A DNA stretch of 64,000 bases from Melieria omissa (GCA_963971225.1 OZ020268.1:111630830-111694829), one strand, 5' to 3'; counted from the stretch's first letter, positions 44,451 to 57,528 are shown. Program-made: numbers and translations. Notes: generated by a model not told the origin, from the letters alone.

Positions 44451-44452
44451 GG

Positions 44453-44800
44453 CGATGGCCGGTACCGCTGCAAAATGCCGTCAATACGCGCACTCGTATT
44501 GAAGCCGATTCAGAGCTCGTTTTGCTGCAATTCGCTCCTCGCATGACGACAGATGTTAAAAACATCCAACGAGCGACCAGAGATGTAAACAAAACAATCA
44601 AAACACCGGCTGGACTGAACTTCATTCGGCTTCGCCCGCGCCATTTCACGCGGAGCACTTATGCGTAATCAATCGCGAGAGCACCAACTAGCGGTTTTTA
44701 TCTCTACAGTGGCAGTTCCAACGAGATAAGAGTGGAAGCTTTGCTTCAACTAGTCGCTTTTTAAATAATCACTTTGCACAGCAATGTACTATATACATTT
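44453..44800. other. GC-richer flank of the 44-kb ORF
   Basis: Mixed composition, no supported gene. Confidence 0.4.
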
Positions 44801-45055
44801 GCCCTCATTCAGAAATCTACTGGCCGTCATTTTGCAGTGTTCAATGCAACGAACTGGATAGGTTCGAGTCCTGACTTAAATACACCAAATAACACTTCCC
44901 TTTCAGTAGAAGTAAAGCAGGAAATGGCAAACCTCTCAGAGCAACAGAGTTGGCTATAAAAAACCCCTAACGCACCGTTTGAAATCTACATAAAACTGAA
45001 GGTTTTGGGACACAAAACATGGTTGGTTGCAAACGCGCGACTCGCTTAAAACGAA
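44801..45055 (+). mobile_element. diverged tRNA-derived SINE copy
   Basis: It carries a perfect pol III B box (GGTTCGAGTCC at about 44,862), then body segments shared with the other copies: GAAATGGCAAACCTCTCAGA, GAGTTGGCTATAAAAA, and ACATGGTTGGTTGC near the end. It is the most diverged of the four copies seen. Confidence 0.6.
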
Positions 45056-45288
45056 CTGAATTTATATACTATTGACGGATTTATTTTTAAGCGCAAGTAT
45101 GTCACAACTACAAAATAAAAAATAATACTTAAGGCTTTAGAAGGCCAATAAAATATGTATGTATAGCAGTAAATTTGTTTTGGTTCAAAAACCTCACATG
45201 ACTCGGTGCACTTCATATGCACTGCGGAAACTGCTCATATACAACACTTGATATGGTGTAAAGATCCAATAATAAAGGCTGTCCACAC

Positions 45289-46560
45289 CAAAATTTGGTC
45301 ACTTTAAAATGTATATAAAATAAAAAACAATGATATTTTTCTAAAAAAATTTGTTGTATTTGTAACTAGATACTTTAAAGAAATGTTATATAACATACGT
45401 TTTAATATGCTATTTTTCGTATGCTACCAGGCGCACTTTTTGCCGAACTGTTCCCATCATTTTTTGCACGAGGTCCTGCGTGACTTTTTTTGACGCCCAC
45501 AACCATTTCGAACGGAACTCTTTTTCTGTATTGATGGAGCCACGGGTGCTTTTTAAGATTCTCTTAACAATAGACCAATAATTCTCTATTGGTCGCAGCT
45601 CCAGGCTATTGGGAGGATTGCAGTCGCGAGCAACGAAAAACACTCCATTGTCCTTATACCACTTTAGGACGTCTCAAGCATAGTGACAACTAGCGAAGTC
45701 GGGTCAAAACAGAGTACCCACATTATGGCTTTTTATAAAAGGTAGAATACGCTTTTCCAAGCACTCCTTTTTGTGAATTTCTGCATTTATTGTGCCCGAT
45801 GTAACGAAAGGATCCGTTTTCCTACCACAGGAGCAAATCGCTTGCCAAACCATCAGTTTTTGTGGAAATTTGGAACGTTTTTTTATTTTTACGTCATCAG
45901 GTGCATCTTGTCGTGATTCTGCAGTGTAAAACTCTTGTCCCGGGATATATTTAAAATTCTTAAAACAGTAAGTTTCATCAGCCATTACAACACATTTAAA
46001 TTTGGTCAATTGTGTTTCATAAAGTTTTCTGCATCGCTGTTTTGCTGTCAAATTTTGTTTGGGGTTACGATCGGGCACCACTTGAGCTTTATAAGTTTTC
46101 AAACCTTCTTTTTCTTTTACTTTTTGTACAAATGATTTCGACATGCGAATTTTTTTTTGCTACTGCACGAGTGGATATCCTTGGATCCTTTTTAAACTCT
46201 TGCTTCACTTTTTTTGCGCTGTGAATATCGCTTTGGTTATTGTTTCCACCACTTCCTTTTTTAGAATCTAAGCACAAACGATTATTGAAGTTTTTTAAAA
46301 CATTTATCACCGTAGATGGTGCGAAATTTAGTTTTTTTGCAATTTTTCGTGCGCTATGTTGTCTGTTCGAAATAAATTCGTGTAAAATCAATTTTCGCTT
46401 CTCCTATTGGCTTACCATTTTAAAAGAATCAAAGAACTTAATGAAAATAATTTTAATGGAGAACTTACATTTGAATCATCGCATGTTTAGATTTGAAAAT
46501 GTTTATGAAAAATAAGTCGTAACATGAGGCACAGGGGTGTTTTTTAGTGACCAAATTTTG
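45289..46560 (-). mobile_element. degraded Tc1/mariner element, DD37E-type
   Basis: Terminal inverted repeats CAAAATTTGGTCACT (45,289) and AGTGACCAAATTTTG (46,546) enclose a broken transposase on the - strand. The element is about 1.27 kb, usual for the superfamily. The exact ends may reach a few bases further out. A TA follows the right repeat, but the left flank is unclear. Confidence 0.85.
45410..46418 (-). pseudogene. Tc1/mariner transposase relic (DD37E)
   Basis: About 336 codons from an ATG at 46,418. The N-terminal helix-turn-helix part reads SARKIAKKLNFAPSTVINVL. The catalytic triad is in VVMADETYCF, PDFASCHYA and LRPIENYW, with 37 positions between the second Asp and the Glu. The frame is broken by a stop at codon 5, two more stops flanking PDFASCHYA and a frameshift near 46,100. 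It therefore cannot make an active enzyme. DD37E elements are known from dipterans. Confidence 0.85.
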
Positions 46561-46835
46561 CTATGCTTGATGGGTTCAAGACAAGAGTTCATAACCACTT
46601 CACCCTTTTCCCTAACCTATATATCCTTCCTCAACCAACGAAATGACTCGAATTAATAGGGGTATCTCCTGCGCGTTTGTTCATCTTAACAAAAAACAAA
46701 AAAACACCAGACAGACAGAGACAAGCAGTTCCTAAATATTTACGGATAATTTTAAAAAGTCTTTAGGTAGAACTAAAGAAAAAACAATAGAACCTTACTG
46801 TGAAACAAGTCTGTAAGTTTAAGCTTACGTGAGGC
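46561..46835. other. spacer
   Basis: No feature recognised. Confidence 0.4.
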
Positions 46836-46973
46836 GAAGGTATTTGCCACAAACCCCGACTCAATGCAATGCGATATGAAGGTATTAAACGGCGAATGGA
46901 ACAGGTAGACGATGCGCTCAAAGATGCCGTTATGCAGTCTGACCCTTTAGATGCCTTTTTAGAAGCACATACG
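46836..46973 (+). CDS. candidate orphan exon or gene fragment
   Basis: The frame reads EGICHKPRLNAMRYEGIKRR then MEQVDDALKDAVMQSDPLDA and FLEAHT before a donor-like GTAATA. The composition is strongly protein-like (charged, helical). An acceptor-like AG lies just upstream at about 46,833. No partner exons are seen. I do not recognise the family. It may be an internal exon of an unrecognised + strand gene or a captured fragment. Confidence 0.3.
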
Positions 46974-47159
46974 GTAATAACGGTCAATAATAACAGCAGA
47001 CTTTTAACTATATATGTATGTTATGATACATTTTCACATTAATTTTTTTATTATTTCTTTTTATTTTATTTTTAATATTTAATACCAAACATCCAACATG
47101 TCGTGTGAAAAATTTTTAAAATTTCGCACCTCAAAAAACCCGCCACTGTCGAAATGCAA

Positions 47160-48731
47160 AGAAATACGGGCATACGATAACCGGGCGGAGAGCGAGTGAG
47201 AGAAAAAGAGCGAGTGCACGCACCGTGCAATGAGGACGAGAGTATCAAAATTATCGCCCGTTGGGTGGGGGTCGTCAAACAGGGGAAAGCAAAACGCAAA
47301 ACGACAGAGGACAACCGGTCGTGTTCGTATCTATTTTTACATGCGGCTCTGTGGGGAAGAGCATAGTGTGTGCATTGCTGCCACGCGAGGCCAAATGCTA
47401 AGCGCGAGCTATCGCAATTGAAGTTTGCAATGAATCAGTTGAATTTCTTGTTATCGCGGCCACAGCTGCGAGTTACCGTGCGTCGAAGTCCTCACGAATG
47501 CACAGCGTCCGAGTCGCTGGTGTGCAGCGGGCGATAAGCGTTGGCGAACATGCCGGCTGCTCCGCCAAGAAAAGAAAGCAAGTGAAAGTGATCGAAACTA
47601 TTCGTTTTGTGTGGTTTTTCGGGCAACTAAAGACACAAGTAAACGGCCGACGCGAAACTGCAGTAGTTCATCTGCAGCCCGTTCGAACGTCAGCCCTGCG
47701 CCGTCAACCTGACGGGCTGGCTGTGGGCGAGTTTGGGTGCGTCTGCCACACATAATTGCCGCACGCGAATTGTGCGCTCGGCGCACTGAGCAGACCTCGA
47801 CGCCGCACAATGCGCTGTAATCGAGCGAGTGGAAGTCGAAGCGATTTAGCGGAGCGCCAGAGTGAGGCTGAGCATAGCGCCGCACCGTGAGCGGCGTTGG
47901 AACAATAGAACATACGGCACCGCAGCGCACAGCTGTGTGGCAAAGGCTGGGGCTGGGGTTGGGGCCGTGTTCGGGGCCGAAATCGCGAGCACGGCTGCGA
48001 CGGGGTGGCGGGCGCGCGAGCGGCATAGCCAGCCAGCCGATTCGCTTCGACCTTGCAATACCCTTGAATGACACTCTTATTGCGCGCAGCGTCCAAGATG
48101 AAGACGCGACGCGGCGACGACGCAACGGCAACGGCGACGGTGGATAGCACAAATGAAAATTAACTGAATTTTTGTGTGTTTTCGACTTTTCGTTCGATTC
48201 GTGCGCTCCTCGAAAAATTTCAACACAAAAAACGAAATTAAAAATAAAAATAAATAAATAAATGAATTCAACGCAAGGCACAAGAACGAAAGGAAAAACA
48301 TAAATAATAATTAAAAAAAAAACCGAAAAGCAACAAATACAATAGAAAAGAAAACCGAACTCAACGCAACTTTCGTTCGAGAATTTCGATAAACGCAAAT
48401 CGAATAAAATCCAAGAAATAATTTTGGTTAAACTTCGCACAGCGTCGCAGCGAAGACGACACGCAGCGGCCGCCCTTGCCAGCCAGACAGCCAGCCAGCC
48501 AACGCGCAGGGCGCTCAAACGCGAATCGGCACCAATTGATTACCGTTGAAAAACATATTTACAAAATAAATAAATAATAACTACTTAAGAAATGTTAACC
48601 GAAATTATAAAAAATAATAAATAAAAATAATAAAATATACAAATATAATTGTTTTGAGGAACGCCAACAGAAAATACATAAAATTAATTTATTAAAAATT
48701 GTAATTAAACTAATTTTTTTTCAAATCGCAG
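47160..48731 (+). promoter_or_regulatory. GC-rich promoter/5' leader-like region
   Basis: About 1 kb (47,160-48,130 and again 48,430-48,530) is much GC-richer than its surroundings, rich in GCGAGC/GAGCGAG and GCAGCG motifs, as at fly promoters and first exons. No long credible ORF on the + strand. The long open frame on the - strand is antisense of A-rich DNA and gives an implausible hydrophobic protein. It ends at a strong acceptor (ATTTTTTTTCAAATCGCAG, 48,731). Confidence 0.4.
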
Positions 48732-49477
48732 GCAGAGTGCAAACAGAGTTTTTACTAATAGTGTGAGTGGTAAGAAAATTTGCAGAAATCAGAGCATTGC
48801 ATATCGTAACCAAACGTAGCAAAACAAAATATTCAAATATATTTATAAAAATTGTGTAAAAACAAACAACAACAAACCGCTGGCAGCAACTTTGTGCGCA
48901 CTTTCTATATCCAGACAGCGTGCGAGAGAACTGGAACGCCGGCTTCAACTCAGAGCTACCAGAGTGCGACATATTGTTAGTAACAACTACAACAAAAACA
49001 ACATTGGCAACGCAACCGCAGCAGCTGTAAAGCTATCTCAAAGATATTCGCTGTGTGAGGCGGACGAGCACGTTACCTAATCAACAACAAACCGTCTAGA
49101 AACAACACCCAGACCGACGAGAACAAAATCATGCAACAGCGGCCACAATGTGAAAAGCATCCATGTCTTGAATTCAACAGAGCCTCTAAATCATTTTTGT
49201 TGGATTTATTTGTTTTTGTGCCTTAAATCGGCGCACGAACAATCGTCGGTGACGACTGTCACTGGGACAGAAACAGGAGTAGCTTTCAAGCCAAGCAACA
49301 GAAATCTTAATCGACTTGACAACAAAAACTAAACTCAGTTAACGCGATCCTGTCGGCAACAACAAACGTAAAAACAAATTTCAAAGGCCAGACTACGGCC
49401 ACAGCAGCAGCATCAATCAAATCAGAAGAAGAAGCAGCAACAGCAGCCTGAACGCGCTAGCGCCAGTGACACAGAAA
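48732..49477 (+). other. probable 5' UTR exon of a + strand gene continuing rightward
   Basis: Between the acceptor CAAATCGCAG and a donor GTTAGT lies sequence rich in CAACAACA and CAGCAGCAG, with only short ORFs, as in long fly 5' leaders. The coding exons would lie beyond the window or far downstream in it. In Drosophila pipe and frizzled 2 map to the same chromosome region, but nothing here identifies the gene. Confidence 0.35.
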
Positions 49478-50684
49478 GTTAGTATATCGCATTGAAATTG
49501 TTTGCATTTTATTTTAAAACTGTTTCCAACACGCTTTTTTTATACAATAATTTCAAATAATTTCGGCTATTTATAAAAACAACCACGCATGTGTTATCCA
49601 CCGCCACAATAACAACAATTAGACCTGTTCAACATAAAAAAAGAAAAAAGGAGAAGAAGAGCAGCCAACACACAAGCAACGCTCAAAAATACAAAGAAAT
49701 TGTGGCTAAATAGAGAAAAAGCAAAACAAAAACGATTAAATTTTTTTTTCATAAAATACACACACACACACACACATGTGATCCTCCATGCACACACTCA
49801 CTCATGAGGCATTAAGAGACAATTGTCGACACAACGGCTGTTCGTTTGGCTGCTCGACTGGCAGTTTGGCAGTTTAGTCATTCGTCTGCCACTTGGCCAC
49901 AATTCTGCACGCGCTTTTCTCTGCATGACATTCTGTTTGGTGGCAATGTCATTCAAATATAAATCACACACACGCGCGCACCCTCGCCCATGCACCTCCA
50001 CCTCCGCAACAACGCTCGCAAAGTGTGCGCATGCACGCACACACACACACACACACAGAGCCGCCTTTATTTCATTGCCGCTCGCAGGCACTGGAGCGCT
50101 TAATGACGTCGTTCTATTTTTGTTTCCTCTGTTCTCTCTATTCTTTATATCCGCTAATTTCTCCCCTGCCCCATCACACCTATCCTAAGCTCATTTCAAC
50201 GCCTAGTCGCCAATTCGTCCTGGCTATGAGTCCTCATTTACTGGACTATCTCTTGTCTGCCACCGGCACACCAATTATTCTATGTTCTACCAATACATTC
50301 GACTTTTCGCTTTCCGGTCGTCCACTTGACTATTTATTGCTCGCTGTTGTTGCCACCACGCACACCATTGCATGCACCCAAACTAATGCCCGAAAACATG
50401 TGATCAATTTGTGGATTTCATAAAATTTATGAGCGATTGCAATGTTATTTTTATCGATTTATTGATCTTGGTGACAAATTAATGGCGAAACAATTCGCGC
50501 CTGGCTCCCGCAACCCCCAAAGTTGTCGTTTGCAGCAGGGAAACTGAAGTTAAAGAGTTGACCCTACTCTTTGTTGAACAAGAGCCGGCGAATGTCGAAT
50601 CGGAATATAACATATACATTAACTTCCAGAAAGAGAAAACTACATGGTTGATTACGAGACAGTTGGCCTAAGTTCAGTTCTTAT
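49478..50684. other. non-coding DNA with CA microsatellites
   Basis: Contains (CA)n runs near 49,760 and 50,036-50,056. ORFs crossing them are low complexity. No gene recognised; it would be intron if the 5' exon at 48,732 is real. Confidence 0.5.
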
Positions 50685-51971
50685 TTAACCCTTCTGTCAA
50701 TACGAAGGTACCTGGATACCTTTTGCATTTTTATAGTAAAAATAGCCTACTTTCGGTCAAGGAACACTATGTTGGTATTTTTGGTATCTTCCTTAAAATC
50801 AATTGACTACCTATTAGATAACTAGAAAGAAAACTTTTACTGTGTAACTTTTAGAACCGATTTTTGAACACTACCCCTTTGTTCTATACGAAGGTACCCG
50901 GATGCATTCATACAAAATACAGTAAAACAATACAGTTTCAACGTGAATTTACTCGTTCATATTCGCGTGGACCAAATTTTAAATTTGAAATCAAAGTTGT
51001 ATTCAAAAATAAGTTAAATTCAGGACATCCGATCGAAGTCATCGGCTTTACATGCGTGTTACTCCAAGATGTTTTACCCTTTGAAAGAAGAAGTTTAATC
51101 AGAAAATATAAGTAGGCAATTGCCAACGTATGTAAGACCCAAGTAGGCGCAAAAATATTACAAATTTTTAATCAATGCTCTAAATCGTACGTCCACAATA
51201 CTGCATCGGATAACCTTTTTACTTCTGAGGCACTGGCGGAATACCTCTTCGCAATAAATCTCACTTTGGTGTTAAAAATTAATACTCGACCCCTAAAGTC
51301 ATCGATATTCGGTTTTACAGCGCCAAAACTTTGGAGTTGTATCTTTCTAAGAGCAATGAAGCTGGGTGGTTCTTTCAACTATGCACCACGTCAAAGCCGT
51401 GCCAGACAACGTGAGGGGTATTGGTGGTTCAGACTCCCCAAATATTTGCTAGCTACAAAAATTATGGGTGACGCATTGATTTCAAATGGTATTGTGGTCA
51501 AAATTTGTATGCAGAACGCCTCCTAAAATGAAATCCTGTGTGCGCCTTTGATGCCGAAAAATCAGAATAGACAAAAAAATTCCCTTGTTATCACAATTTT
51601 TAGACTAAAAATAGTTTTGAAGCAGTTTGCGAAGCACAGAAACCCTTATGTTCGTTTCTGAAACCGTCAGCAGGAACAAAACCAGACTCGGACCACTGGC
51701 CAAAAGCCCATGAGTCGTTCTATATTTGTTCCGATTAAAGTGAGAAACAACGTAAAACACGAATATTCCTAAATTACGGCACTATTAATATGTGTTTAAT
51801 GTTTTAAACTTAAGTTATCAATAAATAGCACTTTGTTTTAAAAGATAACAAAGATTTTTTAAATTTGTGCGCTTTCATTTTTACTTTTCCCATACAAATT
51901 GTATGAAGGTACCCGGGTACCTTCTTATTGCTAATAGGTGCAAATTTTTCGTACTGACAGAAGGGTTAACC
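50685..51971. mobile_element. piggyBac-like non-autonomous element (about 1.29 kb)
   Basis: Flanked by TTAA on both sides (50,685-50,688 and 51,968-51,971). The ends are inverted: CCCTTCTGTCAATACGAA on the left matches the inverse of the right end at 17 of 18 positions. GGTACC-GGATACC and GGTACCCGGGTACC blocks lie just inside each end. Two short + strand ORFs (50,864-51,115 and 51,266-51,526) show no recognisable transposase motif. TTAA duplication is diagnostic of piggyBac-type transposition. Confidence 0.75.
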
Positions 51972-54900
51972 ATATAAAAATTAATTTCCCGGAGAATATT
52001 ATAAAGGAGCATGTTAGTAATATTTTCTTATATTGACTGATTTATTAATCATTCATGCAATGATAAATCCTTTTCCTGAAGCTTCCCTAGTCTAGTTTCA
52101 CATCAAAGAAGAAACTTCCACCCAACTAACAAATAATAGTTAAATACATTTATAATAATTTGTGTAGTGATAGTTGTGAATATTGGAAAGAATATGACAT
52201 TAAGAAGACTTTTGGATATCTTCGGTCGCCTTAAAATAAACTGTTTTTCAAAGCTTGAGAAAATAAATAAAAACATGACAGCTCACAACAGTTAATTTTT
52301 ATAACGACTCACAACAGATATTACTAAGAACCCAACTGACTTTGTAAGTTACATACCAGTATTAGGTACCAGGTCTACCAGTATCAGTTACCAGTACCAG
52401 TACTACGAACCCTGCACGACAAAAGATGCATCCCATCTCTGTCATTTGTTTTTGATGTCATTCCCGAGTTCACTTCAACATCCCTTCTACATCTCTCCGG
52501 GAGGATCTCTCTCTTTGAATCGTTTTGTCGGTGCTTCAAAATATCTCGAAAAACTCTTTAGTTGAATTTGCTATTACAAAAACAAAATTTTTGAATTTGT
52601 TGAATTCTGTTTTTAGTTAAGTAATGGATAAGTATGTATTCACTATTTCTCTTTATCCTTTAGTTTGTTTTTTATTAGTCAGTAAGCAAACAATTGTCAA
52701 CAATTGACTAATTAATTAAGTTAATGAAATGAACTTACATGCCGGCTTATCTAATGCGCCCAAAGCACTTAACCCTTTATGATTTGTACGTGTTTTTATT
52801 CCACACTACTGAATTTTTTCGAAATGATCTGCATTTTAATATTTCATAAAGATTCTTACAATTCAAAGGCAGCGAACAATACAGCACCAATCTTTGGCCA
52901 ATCTCAGAGCACCTCAAAGGTTTACTTGACGCACAGTTTGAAAGTCGCTGACTGTTTGAAGATTGCAGCCGCTGTTAATTTCTATGTTTACTATAGTTTT
53001 CCAACTGTCAACCCTTTAGTTCACTTCAACGCCTTTTCGTCTTTGAGTGAAAACGCTTATTTTGCTTTTTTATTCTTTTAATTTCAAGCTCAATCGTTTA
53101 TTTGAATATTTTCAAAACTTTTTTTAAAGCTCCCCTTTAAACAAACGCCCAGCGACCAATTGCTCTGTGCGCACCCCGACTTGAGTGCAACTTTTCATCG
53201 CAAATTACCTAAAACATTTCATATAAATAGAAGCAAACAACAAAATATTTAACACTTGCCAGCGCCATTTGAGTTGGCGTGCTCAAAAGACATTAAAAAG
53301 CAACGGGGGCGGTCGCAAAACCAAAATAAAAAGCACACAGAAAATCTAAAAACACAACCAATAAACCAAACAAAATCACAAAAAAAAAAATACAAAAAAA
53401 TACAAAAACAAATAAACAAAAATTATTATTTAGTTGGCTTCGAACTTTTACGCTGACGTCATTGCTTTCGCACATAGGCCACATGAGCTCAATGTATATA
53501 AGCCGACACACATAAAAGTCTCTATGTGTGTGTGTGTGGTAATTCAGGTAGATGGCTGGGAAAGTCAAGGGCCCTGCGTCATGAAGGGGAGCCAATTAAG
53601 CTTCGCCATCGACAGAACACAAATGTATAGTAAATAAGTAATAGATTTAATTCGTTTAATATGTAGGAATGTTTTTTGCAACCAATGCGAGTCGCCGACG
53701 AATGTTGTCGGCGAGCATGTGATTGTGGGTTTGTTGTGAATTTGTTGACGATAATTGCCGCATCGACTCGACTCGCCCGAACATGCAGCAAAGAAGTATC
53801 ATCGCAGCGGAAGTGCCGCGCACACGCACACACACACATACATGCATAGATGCTTGTTTACTTGCGGCGGCAATTTGCAACTCGGCAAAGTTGTTGCCAT
53901 ATTCCCTCACGTGATTTGCCGCGCCATGACCTCAAAGGTCGAAAACAAATTTTCTCACTCACGGGTTTGGACGGGTAGTACGTTGCGATTTGGCGCACAC
54001 ACACATGCGAATTGATTTTCTCCTACTTCCTTCTTCAATTCTTTTTCTACTTCCTAAGCGAAAGAACACATCGAACATACACCTCCTCAGTCAGGATCAC
54101 CAAAAGCACTAAAACTTGAAGAAAACAAAACGGGTTTTCCGCTAAAAAAAAAACAGGAAAATAGGAACAAACGTTAAATGGTGCCGCAAATGTTCTTGTC
54201 AACGTTTCGAAATTGTATAAACTTTCCATATAAAATTATTGCAGATAAGTTGCAACCGTACCCAACCCAAGTAGCAATTCAGCCAAGAAGGTTCACTTCA
54301 GGTTTCATGTAATAGTCAAAGAATGAATGATGATGATTTCAACCTTTATGTGCTAAAACGACGCGTCATAAGAGGCTAATAATTATGTTATTCGGAATTG
54401 TTTGTCCTTTGACCTGTTGTACAACACACCCGTACACAAATGGTTTCACACTACCAGTAGTAGTTGTCTCTCACATGGCGCTAAATACAAAAATTGACAG
54501 AAACACTGCAAGTGCCTGTGAAAATTGAAATCATCACAAGGGTTCGCCACAGGCAACTTCGCGCGACTTCGGTTCTTGGTGTATGTCAGCACACATCCAT
54601 ATCTCCAAAACATCCTCGCGCGTGTGCATGTGTGTGTTTGTGTGCATTTGCAATTCTTGTGTACATTTGCCTGCTGGCAGATAAATGTGTCGCCTGATGC
54701 GCTCATTGCCGTCGCTCGTAATACAACTTGCCCATCTGTTCTGCTGATAGATGTGATCAAGCTGCGCGCATTGTGCGCTTGCAGCACGTTAATGCCGCCG
54801 CTGTCAGTCGTCATCGTCGGCAAGAGCAACGTGATTTGTTGTTTTCGGCATTCGCGAGCTGATGCGCGGTGCAGCGTTTAGCGTTGAGCATTCAGCTGCT

Positions 54901-57432
54901 TACCACTTCGGTTACACGCGACACTTTTTATTATCATCGACTCGAGTATTTCACTGCCAAAAACGACTTTAGTGCATCTTCGCCCCCGTCGCATTGCAGT
55001 CGAATATTTTGCGCGCTTTACGGAATACGAATACACGTCCGTTTGTTGATTTTCGTTAATTGCGTTCTCCTCTCGATGCGCCAATCGAGAAGTGCATTTC
55101 TGTGTTCTGAAGATAATTGGATTAACTCGAGCGGAAGTAAGTGATTATAAGAACGTAATAAATAGACAGCAATACCTCTAGTGGCGTTCATTATCAAAAC
55201 TTGTAATCGATAACGTCGAGACCGAGCGATGATCTGTGTTGTTGTGCTTGACTGACACGGACGGACCGACCGCAGTGATAAGACAGCCCGCGTTAAAGTT
55301 GCCAATCGGTGGAAATTTCGAGCGCTACTTTGTGTGGTGAAATTGTAGACTTAAAAGAACCAAAAAAATGTCTGCTTCATGACCAAGGCGAATTAATACA
55401 GGTGACCTCGTTGAATCAGCTGATTATATTTTTTGTGGTCTAGATCGCCAAAATGCCTGTGTAAAACTTTGACAGTTTAAAATGAAAAATATCAAGCTTT
55501 GTTTTGATTGGCTGATTTTGAAAATCTAAGGCCAGAAAACAAAAACAAAATACATTGAAATTTTGTTGCTGCCCTAACGCTATCACCTGTATGCATTCGC
55601 CTTGTTCATGACTTTATTTCGATCTATGAGAAGTGTTTAACAGGTGTGAACCATAAAGAAATGGTCATAAAATGCTCTTCCAAGTGTAAACAATTAAAAA
55701 AAGCATTTCGTAGAAACATTATTTCAATGAAAGGTCTTTAGCTTGGCCGAAATTTCGTAGCTGGAGTACTGTGTGATATATCAGATGAGAGAGTTAAGCT
55801 TGCAAAGAATGGTCGAAATCCAGATTGAAACAATAGCAGCTGAAATGGGAGCATTCCAAGTTTTGGTGTTCGCTTAAGTTTCCTTTAGTATTTAGAGTTT
55901 GCTTTTTTTAAAGAAAGGATTTTTTAAGATTTTATTTAGCAAAGAGCAGAACTGGATCTTAGGAGAATAAAACCAGGTTAAGTTTAAATGATCTTTTAAT
56001 TTTTAATTTATTAAATTTTTGTTTTCCTAAACTATACATTGCTTCCCTAAAACAGTAGTTTCAATTAAACCTGCTATGTCTAGAGACTTATTGCTGGAAC
56101 ATATTGTGACTTCTGTTGAACCAATACTACAACAATCTTTCAATCAGATTATACTGCAGTCCATTCTCTTCGAAGAACTGAACAACATTAACATCTTGTA
56201 TCTAAAAATAATCTGTGAATTGATAAAGCGACTAGATTCTACAGTGAAAGTGTTGCTGCCTTCACGAAGCTACCAGTCGACCAAAGGCCACATTAGCTCA
56301 CGAAAATCTTTGGCCAGCGGCCAATCTACGACCAGCGTTGGCAGAATTTTTTGGAAAATAAGGAATTTTTATTTTTACACATTGAATTTGCACCGGAACT
56401 CTTTAATATCATTAGGAAATCCGATTTTGCCATTTGTACTTGGAATCATTAAATACTTCAACTGATTTGCACAGGCTGTGCCTTCCATGATGTGGCATTA
56501 CAATGGGCTTTTTGGTCCTAAGTATGCTCGCTTAGGCAGCGAGTTTACCTGGTCTTACATAGGTAGGCATTACAGTAGATAATACCTAGATCGCAGTTTA
56601 ACTGTTAAACTTGAACTGGAAAGCTGACGTATTTGAACGCCGTGTATTGAAAAGTATTAAATGCACAAAACAAATATGAAAGTGGGCCTTGAAAAATGTG
56701 TAGCTTCTTCTTAGTTCAACATTTCTTCGCCTGAACTTGATGTTTCTTTCGGTATCTGTTATTCTTGACATTCAGCTTTCTTAGCAAATGATTACACCAA
56801 TCATTTCACCCTAGAACGTTGCTTGCTTCAAGAGTTGCCACCACTTTTGAAAAATCATTATTTCTATTTTGTTGTCTTAGACTCATTTTCAAGGTAATGT
56901 TTGCTTGTACAAGAAGAACGCACTCATCTCATCACCCGAGAAGAACTCAAAGTCCCACACATCGCCATTCCTATTTTCTGTTTGCACATAATTCACAGAT
57001 AATCTTCGCCTAGTTATCAGCGACATTTACTAAAATTTAATTGGATAATGCAGCAAATATTAAATGAAATGCAGTGCGCGGTTGGTGTAAAATCGCTCAC
57101 ATTTGGCAGCTCTGTCACTATCTGCTCGGGCTGGCGAGCAGACAAATAGCGGCACAGGCGGTCATACGAACCGATAACAACAAAAGGCAAAAATCAAAAC
57201 AATCAACCACAGTCACAATCACAACAAACAAACGAACAAACAAACGTTGCTTGCAAGTGTCATCAATGGCATTAAAACTGGTGCTCGTAATCTGGTGGCT
57301 GGTGACTGGTGGCCGTAGTCGTTGGCAATGTCGCTGTCGCTGTTGTCATCGCTCGGCTACCTGTCCATAATAATGGCGTTCATTTATGTACCGTCAAGCT
57401 GTGTCGCGCTGTTGGTCCTGCTTGATCTGTGG
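51972..57432. other. large non-coding region
   Basis: No supported gene in about 5.5 kb. It holds TACCAGTA-type tandem repeats near 52,356-52,406, CA microsatellites at 53,528 and 53,822, and a GC-richer segment at about 54,700-55,330. A 129-codon ORF at 56,076-56,465 has no recognised family and is probably chance. If a gene starts near 47-49 kb this is its intron. Confidence 0.5.
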
Positions 57433-57528
57433 TTATGACTCCGCTGCGCGCCCCAACCACCTGATTAACAAATAGACGATGGCATACAGAGACGTGCCAA
57501 TGCCCAAATACTGACCACACATGCTCAT
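57433..57528 (-). CDS. candidate small ORF for a single-pass membrane peptide
   Basis: On the - strand an ATG in good context (ACGACAATGAGC) opens a 31-codon frame with a hydrophobic core (YLGIGTSLYAIVYLLI) followed by basic residues. Just upstream on the same strand is another 34-codon ORF (57,627-57,523) starting MSLTARQREDYLSISV, in a different frame and overlapping slightly. A TTATAAAT box lies about 160 nt further upstream near 57,785-57,793. It could be a small-peptide gene, a terminal exon or chance. Confidence 0.25.
   Translation of the reverse strand: MSMCGQYLGIGTSLYAIVYLLIRWLGRAAES

Noticed and set aside
47598..48518. 306-codon - strand ORF
   Set aside because: Antisense of GC-rich and A-rich leader-like DNA; gives an improbable mix of Ala/Arg-rich and Phe/Ile-rich segments.
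56076..56465. 129-codon + strand ORF
   Set aside because: No recognised family, AT-biased, no splice or promoter context; may be chance.
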